Origin: Deltaproteobacteria bacterium
GTDB taxonomy: Bacteria > Desulfobacterota > Deferrisomatia > Deferrisomatales > JACRMM01
Length of the DNA stretch: 53,379 bases
NCBI GenBank assembly: GCA_016214985.1
Contig: JACRMM010000072.1
Coordinates: forward strand, 1-53,379
Direction of reading: 5' to 3'
Positions 41,292 to 49,700 of the stretch are shown here, one piece after another. Position 1 is the first letter of the stretch; every line of letters begins with the position of its first letter. Both the position numbers and the translations under genes were made by a program. The notes beneath the pieces are model-generated. The model was given only the letters and a program-made list of their open reading frames with translations. It ran no database searches and was not told where the DNA came from.

Positions 41292-41296
41292 ATAGT

Positions 41297-41511
41297 GCCA
41301 CGAAATGGCGCGGGACGAGGCGTACGAGGCCTCAATGCAGCACTACCTTTCGCGGGAGCCGGTGGAGCTCAAGAGAGCCGGTCGGTGCCCCTCGCGCGAA
41401 GAGCTCCGTGAGCGCTAGGTGCTTTGTCGACACCAACCTACTCGTATACGCGCGAGACGCATCGGAGCCGGAGAAACAGCGCCGTGCCATGGATTGGATG
41501 GAGGCGCTGTC
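41297..41511 (+). pseudogene. Broken VapBC pair, remnant 3, joined to a DUF4143 fragment
   Basis: The antitoxin end (codons for MARDEAYEASMQHYLSREPV, then GRCPSREELRER) ends in TAG, overlapping a GTG (41408). The GTG opens a PIN toxin (RCFVDTNLLVYARDASEPEK, then RRAMDWMEAL). At about 41511 the toxin sequence stops and DUF4143 sequence begins mid-domain, so two dead genes have been joined by recombination within the short shared word CCTTCGGACCGGC. Confidence 0.7.
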
Positions 41512-42098
41512 CTTCGGACCGGCAACGTTCTCAACCAGTCCGAGCTCGCGCGCGAGCTCGACATCAGCCAGCCGACCGTGTATCGCTATGTGAAGCTTCT
41601 CGAGGTCTCGAATCTCGTCTCCAGGGTCCCACCGTTCCTCGCGAGCCACACAAGACGCCTGGTGAAAACGCCGGAGGTCTTCGTCGTCGACCCCCGGGGC
41701 TGAACGGCTACCTCGCGGGCTACCACGGCCCGCAGGCCCTGCAGGGGACTCGAGAGCTGGGCGGCTTCTTCGAAACCCTCGTCTTTCTTCACCTCCGGAT
41801 CTCCTCGGAGCTTTCCGTGCCCCACGCGAAGGTGCGCTTCTGGCGAACCGGCACGGGCAAGGAAATCGACTTCGTCCGCGAGAGGGGGCGTGTGTCCCTG
41901 GCCTTCGAGGTAAAGCTCACCCAGAACCCGTCGCTACGCGACGCTGCAAACCTGCTGGCCCTCTTGGACGAGAGCCCCAGCACGGTGCGAGGAGTCCTGC
42001 TCCACGGCGGCTCCGAGGTCAAGTGGGTCCACTCCAAGGTGCTGGCCGTTCCCTGGTGGTGGCCCTGGATGGAGGAAACGGGAAGCCCGGAGTCGTGA
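41508..42098 (+). pseudogene. Broken DUF4143-type ATPase, copy B (C-terminal part)
   Basis: It matches 29830-30416 along its length: RTGNVLNQSELARELDISQP, PPFLASHTRRLVKTPEVFVV, then a one-base frameshift at about 41697, and GYLAGYHGPQALQGT, FWRTGTGKEIDFVRERGR, WPWMEETGSPES. The ATPase half is absent. The frameshift and missing Walker motifs make it non-functional. Confidence 0.75.
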
Positions 42099-42342
42099 CG
42101 GTGCCGTGGACTCGGTCTCAAGGCGAACGTGCTCCGGTCCCATCTTTGTGCCCTCACGCCGGTCGCCGCTCAGGCTCGATGGTCGTCGCGGCGCAGAGAG
42201 GCTTGCTGTGGCTAAACGGTCATACAAGCCTGCGGCAGCGCGAAGTCACCACCTCCCAGCTCTACCCGGCTTGTCTTGGTGAAGGAAAGGGAAGTCTGAT
42301 AGCCTGAAGTCAGCCGCGTGAGGACAGAAAGGAGCCGGCGCC

Positions 42343-42585
42343 ATGGCCATTCTGCAAGTTGCCGAAGTTCGAGAGGCCCTGCCCGAGCTTCTTCGGCGAG
42401 CCGAAGAGGGAGAGCACTTCGTGATTGAGAGGGAGGGCCGAGAAGTGGCGGCCCTGGTTTCCATCGAAGACCTGCGCTTTCTCGAGCAACTTGAGGATCG
42501 GATCGATTTGGAGGAGGCCCGGAAGGCTCTAGAAGAGCCGGGATCGATCCCGTGGGAAGAGGTGAAGGCTCGGCTGGGGCTGTAA
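42343..42585 (+). CDS. Phd/YefM-type antitoxin
   Basis: An 80-residue antitoxin. The N-terminal Phd/YefM fold shows ILQVAEVREALPELLRRAEE, then EHFVIEREGREVAALVSIED (DNA binding and dimerisation). An acidic C-terminal helix (LEDRIDLEEARKALEEPGSI) should wrap the toxin. It precedes the RelE toxin gene by three bases. AGGA lies upstream of the ATG. The pair would repress its own promoter, which should lie in the ~240 bases before it; no consensus elements were identified there. Confidence 0.88.
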   Translation: MAILQVAEVREALPELLRRAEEGEHFVIEREGREVAALVSIEDLRFLEQLEDRIDLEEARKALEEPGSIPWEEVKARLGL

Positions 42586-42588
42586 CCC

Positions 42589-42852
42589 GTGGTCTATCGC
42601 GTCGAGCTCAAACCCAGCGCAGACAAAGCGCTGGGCAAGCTCACGTGGCACGCCCAGCGTCGCGTCGGTGAGAGAATCGAGTCTCTCGCGGCAGACCCTC
42701 GTCCTCCGGGGGTTGAGAAGCTGGCGGGCGAGGATGAACTGTACCGAGTGCGCGTCGGGGAGTATCGGGTGCTCTACTCCATTCGGGACGAAGTGCTGCT
42801 CGTGCTTGTGGTGCGGATCGGGCACCGGCGAGACGTGTACCGAGGACTGTGA
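42589..42852 (+). CDS. RelE-type toxin (mRNA interferase)
   Basis: An 87-residue toxin with a GTG start. It shows the ParE/RelE fold pattern: YRVELKPSADKALGKLTWHA, RRVGERIESLAADPRPPGVE, KLAGEDELYRVRVGEYRVLY, and the basic C-terminal strand VRIGHRRDVYRG with Arg and Tyr. The final HRRDVY motif is that of ribosome-dependent RelE mRNA interferases rather than gyrase-targeting ParE. It appears complete and paired with the Phd antitoxin. Confidence 0.9.
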   Translation: MVYRVELKPSADKALGKLTWHAQRRVGERIESLAADPRPPGVEKLAGEDELYRVRVGEYRVLYSIRDEVLLVLVVRIGHRRDVYRGL

Positions 42853-42896
42853 AAGAAAGCCTCCGAAGTTCGCAGAGCTCCCCGGCAGGCTTCTTT

Positions 42897-42926
42897 CAGG
42901 GCCGGAAATCAGCGCACACCGTCTTC
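42897..42926 (-). repeat. Diverged copy of the 3' end of the module 2 membrane gene
   Basis: TCAGGGCCGGAAATCAGCGC and the following ACACCGTCTTC match the gene end at 43070-43100 except for a few substitutions. The rest of 42853-43069 shows no gene. Confidence 0.4.
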
Positions 42927-43069
42927 GATCCTTCCTTCGCCCCAACCGGGGCCACCTTCGCCCCGCGTCGCCAGGCCCCCCGGTTCCGCTCTGGTTCCTC
43001 CTCACGCCCTTGGACCCACCGTCGTGATTCACCGGCCCGGCCCCGGATCCCAGCTCCAGGAGAAGTCCC

Positions 43070-44062
43070 TCAGGGCCGGAAGTCGGTGAACACCATCTTC
43101 CAGGCCGCCACCGCGGCGAAGGCCGCGTAGCAGAAGCAGCTGAGGAGGGCGAGGCGGCGCTGCAAGGCCGGCAGGGACACGGCGAGGCTCGGCACCTTTC
43201 GAAACGGGGCCAGAATCCCCACGCCGAGGCCGAACACCGCGCCGCCCAGGAGAGCCAGGTAGATCGGGTAGCCGATGGAGTGGTAGCCGGACTGGAGGAT
43301 GCAGAAGGGGCAGTGGTGGGTCGGGAGCTCGTAAATGTAGATCGACACGAACGACAGGAGCGCGGCGACGCTCACGACGAAGGTCCCGAGGCTCGACGCG
43401 GCGAAGAGGTAGCTCCCCGCACCGGTTCGCACGTGCCAGGCGCCCAACCCCAGCGTCACGGCGACGCTCCCGAAGAAGACAAGCCGCATGGGTCCGATCG
43501 GGAACGAGGCCAGGTTGGAGGCGAGGGTCTTCCCCGTGTCTCCGAAGAGGCTACCGCAGCACGAGGTGATGAGATCGGGCTGCAGGTTCAGGAAGAACCC
43601 GGCCTGCAGGAACGCCTCGACGAGTACGAGCGGCGTCAAGACGAGCAGGAGCGCATACTTGGCCTTGAGGAGCGGGTAGTCGTACGCCCAGGTGTCCGCG
43701 TGGTGGAGGACGAGCCACGCCCCGGCCAGGAGGAAGTTGACGATCTTCAGCAACACTGTCGGGTACCCGAAACCGTTGGCGTTCAGGGTCCCCGCCGCGC
43801 ACATCGCGCCGGCGAAGAGGGGGCACAGCCGGTCGGCAGTGACGAGGAAGAGGAAGAGGGAGAGGAGCTGAAACGCGAACACGCAGTTGAGGATCGTGGA
43901 GAGGAGGTAGGTGCGCCGTTCCAGGGACAGCTGGAGCTCGCTTCCGCTCCGTAGGTCCCAGGTCCGCAGGAGGACCACCGCCCAGGAGGACGAGAAGACG
44001 AGCATGCCGCTGATCAGAGCCGAGGAGACGAAGAGCGCCAGGATCGCGGGGTTCAGGATCAT
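43070..44062 (-). CDS. Polytopic membrane protein of NosL module 2 (MCAxG / SCCGSLF / HHCPF family)
   Basis: A 330-residue paralogue of 37233-38243. Its ATG overlaps the ATPase stop (ATGA). Conserved parts: LERRTYLLST near 48, CPLFAGAMCAAGTLNANGFG (Cys80, Cys88), DYPLLKAKYALLL, PDLITSCCGSLF (Cys168-169) and YELPTHHCPFCILQSGYHSI (His249, His250, Cys251, Cys254). This copy has an extra Cys80 and a CPFC pair, which could cycle as a disulfide; the other copy lacks both. Eight or so helices are predicted. It ends a gene run beginning with fkpA, cusB and cusA. A near-identical 165-base fragment lies at 29378-29543. Confidence 0.72.
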   Translation of the reverse strand: MILNPAILALFVSSALISGMLVFSSSWAVVLLRTWDLRSGSELQLSLERRTYLLSTILNCVFAFQLLSLFLFLVTADRLCPLFAGAMCAAGTLNANGFGYPTVLLKIVNFLLAGAWLVLHHADTWAYDYPLLKAKYALLLVLTPLVLVEAFLQAGFFLNLQPDLITSCCGSLFGDTGKTLASNLASFPIGPMRLVFFGSVAVTLGLGAWHVRTGAGSYLFAASSLGTFVVSVAALLSFVSIYIYELPTHHCPFCILQSGYHSIGYPIYLALLGGAVFGLGVGILAPFRKVPSLAVSLPALQRRLALLSCFCYAAFAAVAAWKMVFTDFRP

Positions 44063-44745
44063 CACGGAGCCCCGTCGAGGCGGCCGTCTCGCACCCGGAC
44101 CGTCGCGTCGACCACGGGGGCCTCGTAGACGACCGGGTCGTGGCTCGCGATCAGCACCGTCTTCCCGGCGGCCTTGAGCCGTTCCACGATCTCGACGAAC
44201 TCCCGGGACGCCGCCGTGTCGAGGTGGGCGGTGGGCTCGTCGGCGATGATGACCGAAGGGTTGTTGATGAGCGCGCGGGCGATCGCCACCCGCTGGGCTT
44301 CTCCGCCCGAGAGCCACTCCACCCGAGAGGACGCCTTGCCCGCCAGGCCCAGGAGCTCGAGGGACTCCAGGGCACGGCGCCGGAGCTCGGAGTGACGTTG
44401 CCCGCTCGGATAGGCGGGCAGCATCACGTTCTCCAGGGCGTCGACCCCCTTGACCAGGTGGAACTGCTGGAAGATGAACCCGAAGGTCTCCCGGCGGATC
44501 GCGGTCAGGAACCGCTCCGGGAGGCTCGTGATCTCCCGGTCTCCCAGGTGGATGCGGCCGGAGGTGGGCCGCGCCATGCAGCCGATCAGGCTCAGGATCG
44601 TCGTCTTCCCCGAACCGCTGGGGCCCGTGAAGGCGGTGACCCGGCCCGGCTCGACGACGAGGCTCACGCCGTCCACGGCCGTGAACTCGTTGGGCTTCCC
44701 CTGGTTGAAGACCTTGCGGACGTCGGTGAGCTCGATCATCGTCAC
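44062..44745 (-). CDS. ABC transporter ATPase (LolD/MacB type), NosL module 2
   Basis: A 227-residue ATPase. The GTG at 44745 overlaps the permease stop (GTGA); an ATG two codons later is possible. Walker A is GPSGSGKTTIL, the Q-loop FIFQQFHLVKGVDALENVML, the signature LSGGEAQRVAIARALI and Walker B VIIADEPTAHLD. It is closely similar to the module 1 ATPase, including the identical FGFIFQQFHLVKGVD block. It powers the FtsX-type permease encoded next to it. Confidence 0.88.
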   Translation of the reverse strand: MTMIELTDVRKVFNQGKPNEFTAVDGVSLVVEPGRVTAFTGPSGSGKTTILSLIGCMARPTSGRIHLGDREITSLPERFLTAIRRETFGFIFQQFHLVKGVDALENVMLPAYPSGQRHSELRRRALESLELLGLAGKASSRVEWLSGGEAQRVAIARALINNPSVIIADEPTAHLDTAASREFVEIVERLKAAGKTVLIASHDPVVYEAPVVDATVRVRDGRLDGAP

Positions 44746-45878
44746 GCCCGCATGACGGCGTCGGGGTCGATGGTCGCGACCCGCCAGGAGGGGACGATCG
44801 TGGCCGCCGTGTACGGGACGACGGTCAGGAAGAAGAGGGTCGCGACCTCATAGGGGCTTACCGCCGGCACGAGCCGAAACGACGGATAGAGCACCGACCA
44901 GCCCTTGAGCACCGGCGCGAAGAGCGGCGCCCCGGTCAGGAACACGTGGACATACGCGAGAAGGACGCCGGCCAGGAACGACGACAACGTCACCGCGGCA
45001 CCCTCCCAGAACTTCAGGAGGATCACGTCGGAGGTCTCCCAGCCCACGGCCTTCAGGATGCCGATCTCTCGGCGCTCCTCGGCGCTGAGGCCGGAGGCCT
45101 TGTCCCAGGCGAAGATCACGAAGGAGAGCAGGGAGGACACGAGCACCACGATCGACACCCCCGCCCTCCAGTCGAACACGGCGTCGTAGGTCCGCAGGAT
45201 GTCGCTCCGGAGGATCACCCGGGTGTCAGGCAGAAGAGCCTGGATCTTGGAGGCCACCGTAGCGACTTCGGCCGGGTTGCGAACCGCGACCGTCAGGTCG
45301 GTGGCGGTCCCTTCGGCTGCACCGAAGAGGCGGCGAAAGTCGACGGCAGCGATCAGGATCAGATCCGCGGTCACGAGCTCCGACTCGTCCGCGAAGACCC
45401 CTTGCACCGTCCAGTGCCGGTGCGTTCCGTCGTGGCCCTTGATGGAGATCTCGCTTCCGCGGGAGAGGTTGCGCACCCGGGCGACACCGCTGCCCACGAA
45501 CAACGTCCCCGGCACGGGCGCCGAGTCCGGCGGAACGACCAGGGTGAAGTTGGCACGGGAGACGTCGTCGTAGTAGTAGCCCCAGAGCCGTCCCGCCACC
45601 TGGGCGACCCCCCGCAGCCCGGCAAGGCGGTCAGCGTAGGCCAGGGGAATCAGATCATGGCGTCCGGCCAGCACGCGCTGCACCACGATCTCCGGGCTGC
45701 CTTGGAGCAGCAGCGCGGCCTCCCTCTTCAGGGACTGGGTGAAGAAGCTCACCGAGGCGAGCAGGAAGACGATCGCCGTGTACACGAGCACCAGGGCGAC
45801 GTTCTTCCCTTTCCGGCGCCACAGCGATTGCAGGGCGAAGTCGAGGAGGTTCTTCTGGCGGTCGATCCACTGTCGCAT
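44742..45878 (-). CDS. FtsX/MacB-type ABC permease, NosL module 2
   Basis: A 378-residue permease with an ATG preceded by GGGGGA. It has the same plan as its module 1 paralogue: helix 1 (VALVLVYTAIVFLLASVSF), a periplasmic domain with RVLAGRHDLIPLAYADRLAG and WGYYYDDVSRANFTLVV, then three C-terminal helices with EERREIGILKAVGWETSDVI. The shared AGRHDLIP and WGYYYD..RAN stretches lie in the periplasmic domain and mark this as one family distinct from common MacB. It probably moves copper-loaded NosL or a lipid/protein client in the periplasm. Confidence 0.85.
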   Translation of the reverse strand: MRQWIDRQKNLLDFALQSLWRRKGKNVALVLVYTAIVFLLASVSFFTQSLKREAALLLQGSPEIVVQRVLAGRHDLIPLAYADRLAGLRGVAQVAGRLWGYYYDDVSRANFTLVVPPDSAPVPGTLFVGSGVARVRNLSRGSEISIKGHDGTHRHWTVQGVFADESELVTADLILIAAVDFRRLFGAAEGTATDLTVAVRNPAEVATVASKIQALLPDTRVILRSDILRTYDAVFDWRAGVSIVVLVSSLLSFVIFAWDKASGLSAEERREIGILKAVGWETSDVILLKFWEGAAVTLSSFLAGVLLAYVHVFLTGAPLFAPVLKGWSVLYPSFRLVPAVSPYEVATLFFLTVVPYTAATIVPSWRVATIDPDAVMRA

Positions 45879-45893
45879 GCCGTCCCCCGGGAC

Positions 45894-46202
45894 CTACGGG
45901 CCCGCCCGGTTCCCGCCCGGGCCCGCAAGGGAGGCCGGGACCAGGGACCCGGTGGGAAAGTGCTCGAGGGAGAGCGGGTGCTCCTGAAAGGCCGAGCTCA
46001 CGTCGGCCTGCGAGGGGTGGCGCGTGTAGCGCGCCTCGGTGAAGAGGGCCAGGTCGGTCAGCTGCAGGCGGCTCACCACTTGCCGCTGGCGGCCCAACGC
46101 CGGGAGGGACGCGCGGCTCTGCACGGCGCCGTGAACGGCGAAGAGCCCGAGGATCAGGGCCTCCACGGCGGTGAACCACAGGAAGCGGCTCGAGCGCCTC
46201 AC
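45894..46202 (-). CDS. Small one-TM protein of NosL module 2 (TEARYTRHPSQAD motif)
   Basis: A 102-residue paralogue of 40085-40426. One helix (about 6-22, RFLWFTAVEALILGLFAV) is followed by the conserved block LTDLALFTEARYTRHPSQAD, then LSLEHFPTGSLV. The GTG at 46202 aligns with the ATG of the module 1 copy and is preferred; a GTG at 46262 overlapping nosL is the alternative. The strong conservation of a 13-residue word in two otherwise diverged proteins indicates a functional site. Confidence 0.62.
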   Translation of the reverse strand: MRRSSRFLWFTAVEALILGLFAVHGAVQSRASLPALGRQRQVVSRLQLTDLALFTEARYTRHPSQADVSSAFQEHPLSLEHFPTGSLVPASLAGPGGNRAGP

Positions 46203-46239
46203 CGTCGCGCTCTTTCTCTCCGCAGCGGCTTCTTCGCGC

Positions 46240-46746
46240 TCACGGTTTGGCCTCCAGGGCACGCACCTCCGCCAGCGCCTCGGAGAACGTGAGGACCTTC
46301 TTCCCCTTGTGATCCCGGAGAAACTCCGCTGCGTCGGACTCGTTCTCGAAGGGGACGTACTCCTCCCCCATCGGCCCGTACACGTTGCTCTTGGTCACAT
46401 AGAAGGCCTTTCGGGCGTCGACGGGCCGCACCCGGTAGTAGTCCGTCACGTAGGTGGCGACCAGGTCGGCGTCGGTGCGCTTCTTCTCGTACCGCTTCAT
46501 GGCGGCCAGGTACTTGAACAGATCCTTCGGGCCGTCGAAGGTGGCGTGGGAGCCGTCCTTGAACTGCACCCCGGCGAACCAGTTGGAGTAGCCGGCGACG
46601 AACATCCCGCAGACGGGGCACCGCTCGGTCTTGGACGGCGACGCAGCACGCATCTCCGAAGCCGAGACGGAGGCGAGCGCCAGAAGGGCGCCGAAACAGC
46701 CTGCCACGAGGATTCCCCACCCGTTCCTGGCCGTGAGTCTTCTCAT
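46240..46746 (-). CDS. nosL: NosL-type copper-binding protein, module 2
   Basis: A 168-residue exported protein. The signal region covers about 11-30 (GILVAGCFGALLALASVSAS). LVAGC resembles a lipobox but comes very early, so cleavage after ASA is more likely. The mature part has CPVCGM, SNWFAGVQFKDGSHATFDG, GPKDLFKYLA, ATYVTDYYRVRPVDARKAFY and YGPMGEEYVPFENESDA, matching NosL throughout. It starts 16 bases after cusA and continues into the small protein, permease, ATPase and membrane protein genes, linking the efflux pump and the NosL module on one transcript. Confidence 0.87.
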   Translation of the reverse strand: MRRLTARNGWGILVAGCFGALLALASVSASEMRAASPSKTERCPVCGMFVAGYSNWFAGVQFKDGSHATFDGPKDLFKYLAAMKRYEKKRTDADLVATYVTDYYRVRPVDARKAFYVTKSNVYGPMGEEYVPFENESDAAEFLRDHKGKKVLTFSEALAEVRALEAKP

Positions 46747-46762
46747 CCCTACCCTCGTCTCC

Positions 46763-49700
46763 TCATCCGGTCGGCTCCGCCGCAGCCACCGCGGCCTCGG
46801 TCTCGCCGCGCCGTTCTTTCTTGAGGTCGAAGTTCCACCGCCACAGCTCGTACACGGCGGGATATACCACGAGCTCCAAGAGGAACGACGTGAAGATCCC
46901 GCCGACCATGGGCGCCGCGATCCGCTTCATGACGTCCGACCCGGTGCCCGTGGCCCACAAGATGGGAACCAGGCCCAGAAAGGTCGTGGCCGCGGTCATG
47001 AACTTCGGCCGGATCCTCTTCGCCGCGCCGGTCACGATCGCCTCGCGGAACTCCGCGAGACTGCCCAGCGCGCCCTTGGCCTTCGCATCCTGGTAGGCGA
47101 GGTCGAGGTAGAGGAGCATGAAGACGCCCGTCTCCGCGTCCACGCCGAGGAGCGCGATCAAACCCACCCACACGGCGACGCTCAGGTTGTAGCCCAGGAC
47201 GTGCAGGAACCAGAAGGCACCGATGGCCGAGAACGGAACCGCCAGGAGCACGATGAGCGTCTTCGGGATCGATCGGGTGTTCAGGTAGAGCAGGGCGAAG
47301 ACCAGGAAGAGCGTGACCGGGACGACGAGCCGGAGGCGCTCCCTCACGCGCACCATGGCCTCCCACTGGCCGCTCCACGAGACGGCGTACCCCGGGGGAA
47401 GCCGGATCCGGCCCCGCAGGAGCTCGTCGGCCTGGGCGATGTACCCGCTCGGGTCGACCCCTGCCACGTCCACATACACATACCCGGTCAGGAGGCCGTC
47501 CTCGTCGCGGATCATGGAGGGTCCGGCCGCCGTTCGCACGGTGGCGAGCTGGCCGAGGGGGATCTGGCGCTGTCCCCCGGAGGCCGGGACGAGCACCCGG
47601 CCGAGCGCGCCGAGGTCGGAGCGGAAGTCCCTCATGTACCGGACGTTCACGGGGTAGCGTTCGCGGCCGGTCACCACCGTCGTGACGTTCTCGCCGCCGA
47701 TGGCGCTCGCGACCACCTGCTGGGCCTCGTCCACGCTCAGCCCATAGCGGGCGAGCTCGTCGCGGTTCCACGCCACGTCGAGGAAGTACCCCCCCCCGGT
47801 GCGCTCCGCGAAGACGCTCCGGGTGCCCGGGAGCGAGGGCAGGAGCGCCTCGATCTGCGTGCCGATCTTCTCGATCTCCGCCAGGTCGGCCCCCGAGATC
47901 TTCAGGCCCACCGGCGTTCGGATGCCCGTGGTCAGCATGTCGATGCGCCCCTTGACGGGCATGGTCCAGGCGTTGGAGACACCCGGGAGCTTCAAGGCCG
48001 CGTCGAGCTCGCTGACGAGGTCCTCCTGGGAAAGGTGGTCGGGCGTCACGTGGCGCAAAATGCCCTGGAGCCATCCGGGCGCCCAGTCGGAGTACCAGGT
48101 CGGCACCTTCCGCCACTGGTCTTTCGGCTTCAGGGTGATGACGGTCTCGAGCATGGACAGCGGCGCCGGGTCGGTGGAGGTCTCGGCGCGCCCCGCCTTG
48201 CCGAGCACCCGGTCCACCTCGGGAAATCCCTTGAGGATCCGGTCGGTCACCTGCAGGAGCTTCTGCGCCTCGCCGATGGAGATGCCGGGCATGGTGGTCG
48301 GCATATAGAGGAGCGAGCCCTCGTCCAGGGGCGGCATGAACTCCCGACCGAGCCCGCGGTAGATCGGGACGGTTGCGATCAGGAGGACCACGGCCCCTCC
48401 GATCACGGCCCACTTCCACCGCAGCGACCAGCGCACCACGGGCTCGTAGAGGCGGATCAGCACGCGGCTGACGGGGTGGCGCTCCTCCGGGTGGATCGTC
48501 CCGACGGCGACGCCGTTGAAGAGCCGGCACAGCCACGAGGGCCGGAAGTCAAAGCTCCTCGCCTGCGTGAGCAGCACGCGCAGCGCCGGGTCGAGCGTGA
48601 TCGCGAGCACCGCGGCGACGATCATGGAGAGGTTCTTCGTGTACGCCAGGGGCTTGAAGAGCCGGCCCTCCTGGGCCTCGAGCGTCAGCACCGGAAGGAA
48701 GGAGACCGCGATCACGAGGAGGCTGAAGAAGCTCGCTCCCCCCACCTCCTTCACCGCCCGGACCACCACCGACGCGACGGGCTCGGCCCGGTCGCCCCGG
48801 TTCCACTCGTCGAGCTTCTTATGGGTCTGCTCCACGACCACGATCGCCGCGTCGACCAGTGCCCCGATCGCGATCGCGATGCCCCCGAGCGACATGATGT
48901 TGGCCGAGAGGCCCAGGAGCCGAAACGGGATGAACGAGATCAAGACCGCGAGCGGGATCGTGACCACGGGGATCAAGGCGCTCGGGATGTGCCAGAGGAA
49001 GAGCAGGATCACGAGGGCCACCGTGACGACGACCTCCACGAGCGTCGACCGCAGGCTCTCGATGGCGCGGTGGATGAGGTCGGAGCGGTCGTAGATGGGG
49101 ACGATCTTGACCCCCGGCGGCAGGCCCGGCTCGATTTCCCTCAGGCGCTTCTTCACCCGATCGATGACCTTCAGCGCGTTCTCCCCCTGGCGCATGATCA
49201 CGATGCCCGACACCACGTCGCCCGTGCCGTCGAGGTCCGCGACGCCGCGCCGGAGGTCCGGGCCCAGCACCACCTGGCCCACGTCCTTGATGCGGATGGG
49301 TGTTCCGTTCTCGCTCGCCGTGAGGACGATGTCCTCGAAATCGCGGACCGATGTGGCGTACCCCCGGCCGCGTACCATGTACTCGGTGCCCCCGAACTCC
49401 ACGAGCCGCCCGCCCACCTCGGCGTTGCCGGCCCGAACGGCCTCTACCACCTGGTTGATCGGGATGCCGTAGGCCTGGAGCCGGTTCGGGTCCAGGTTCA
49501 CCTGGAACTGCTTGCCGAAGCCCCCCAGCGGCGCTACCTCGGCCACGCCCGGTACGGACTTGAGGTAGTAGCGCAGCGTCCAGTCCTGGTAGGCCCGCAG
49601 ATCGGCGAGGCTGTGCGTGCCCGAGCGGTCCTCCAGCACGTACTGGAACACCCAGCCCAGGCCCGTCGCATCCGGCCCGAGCTCGGTCTTCACCCCTGTA

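Larger units (their letters stand above)
40921..41296. other. Upstream region of NosL module 1
   Basis: About 375 bases with no confirmed gene. It contains the module 1 promoter (41004-41032). On the + strand, an ATG at 41143 opens a signal-peptide-like stretch (LPSLRALALLNLVFGAATAR) that runs straight into the toxin-antitoxin remnant; this looks like the start of a lost secreted-protein gene. At 41267-41291 lies a short copy of the 3' end of the module 2 membrane gene. Confidence 0.45.

Noticed and set aside
37233..44062. Calling the polytopic membrane proteins VKOR or DsbB
   Set aside because: The CxxC pair is present in only one of the two copies and the spacing of the other Cys does not match those families convincingly.
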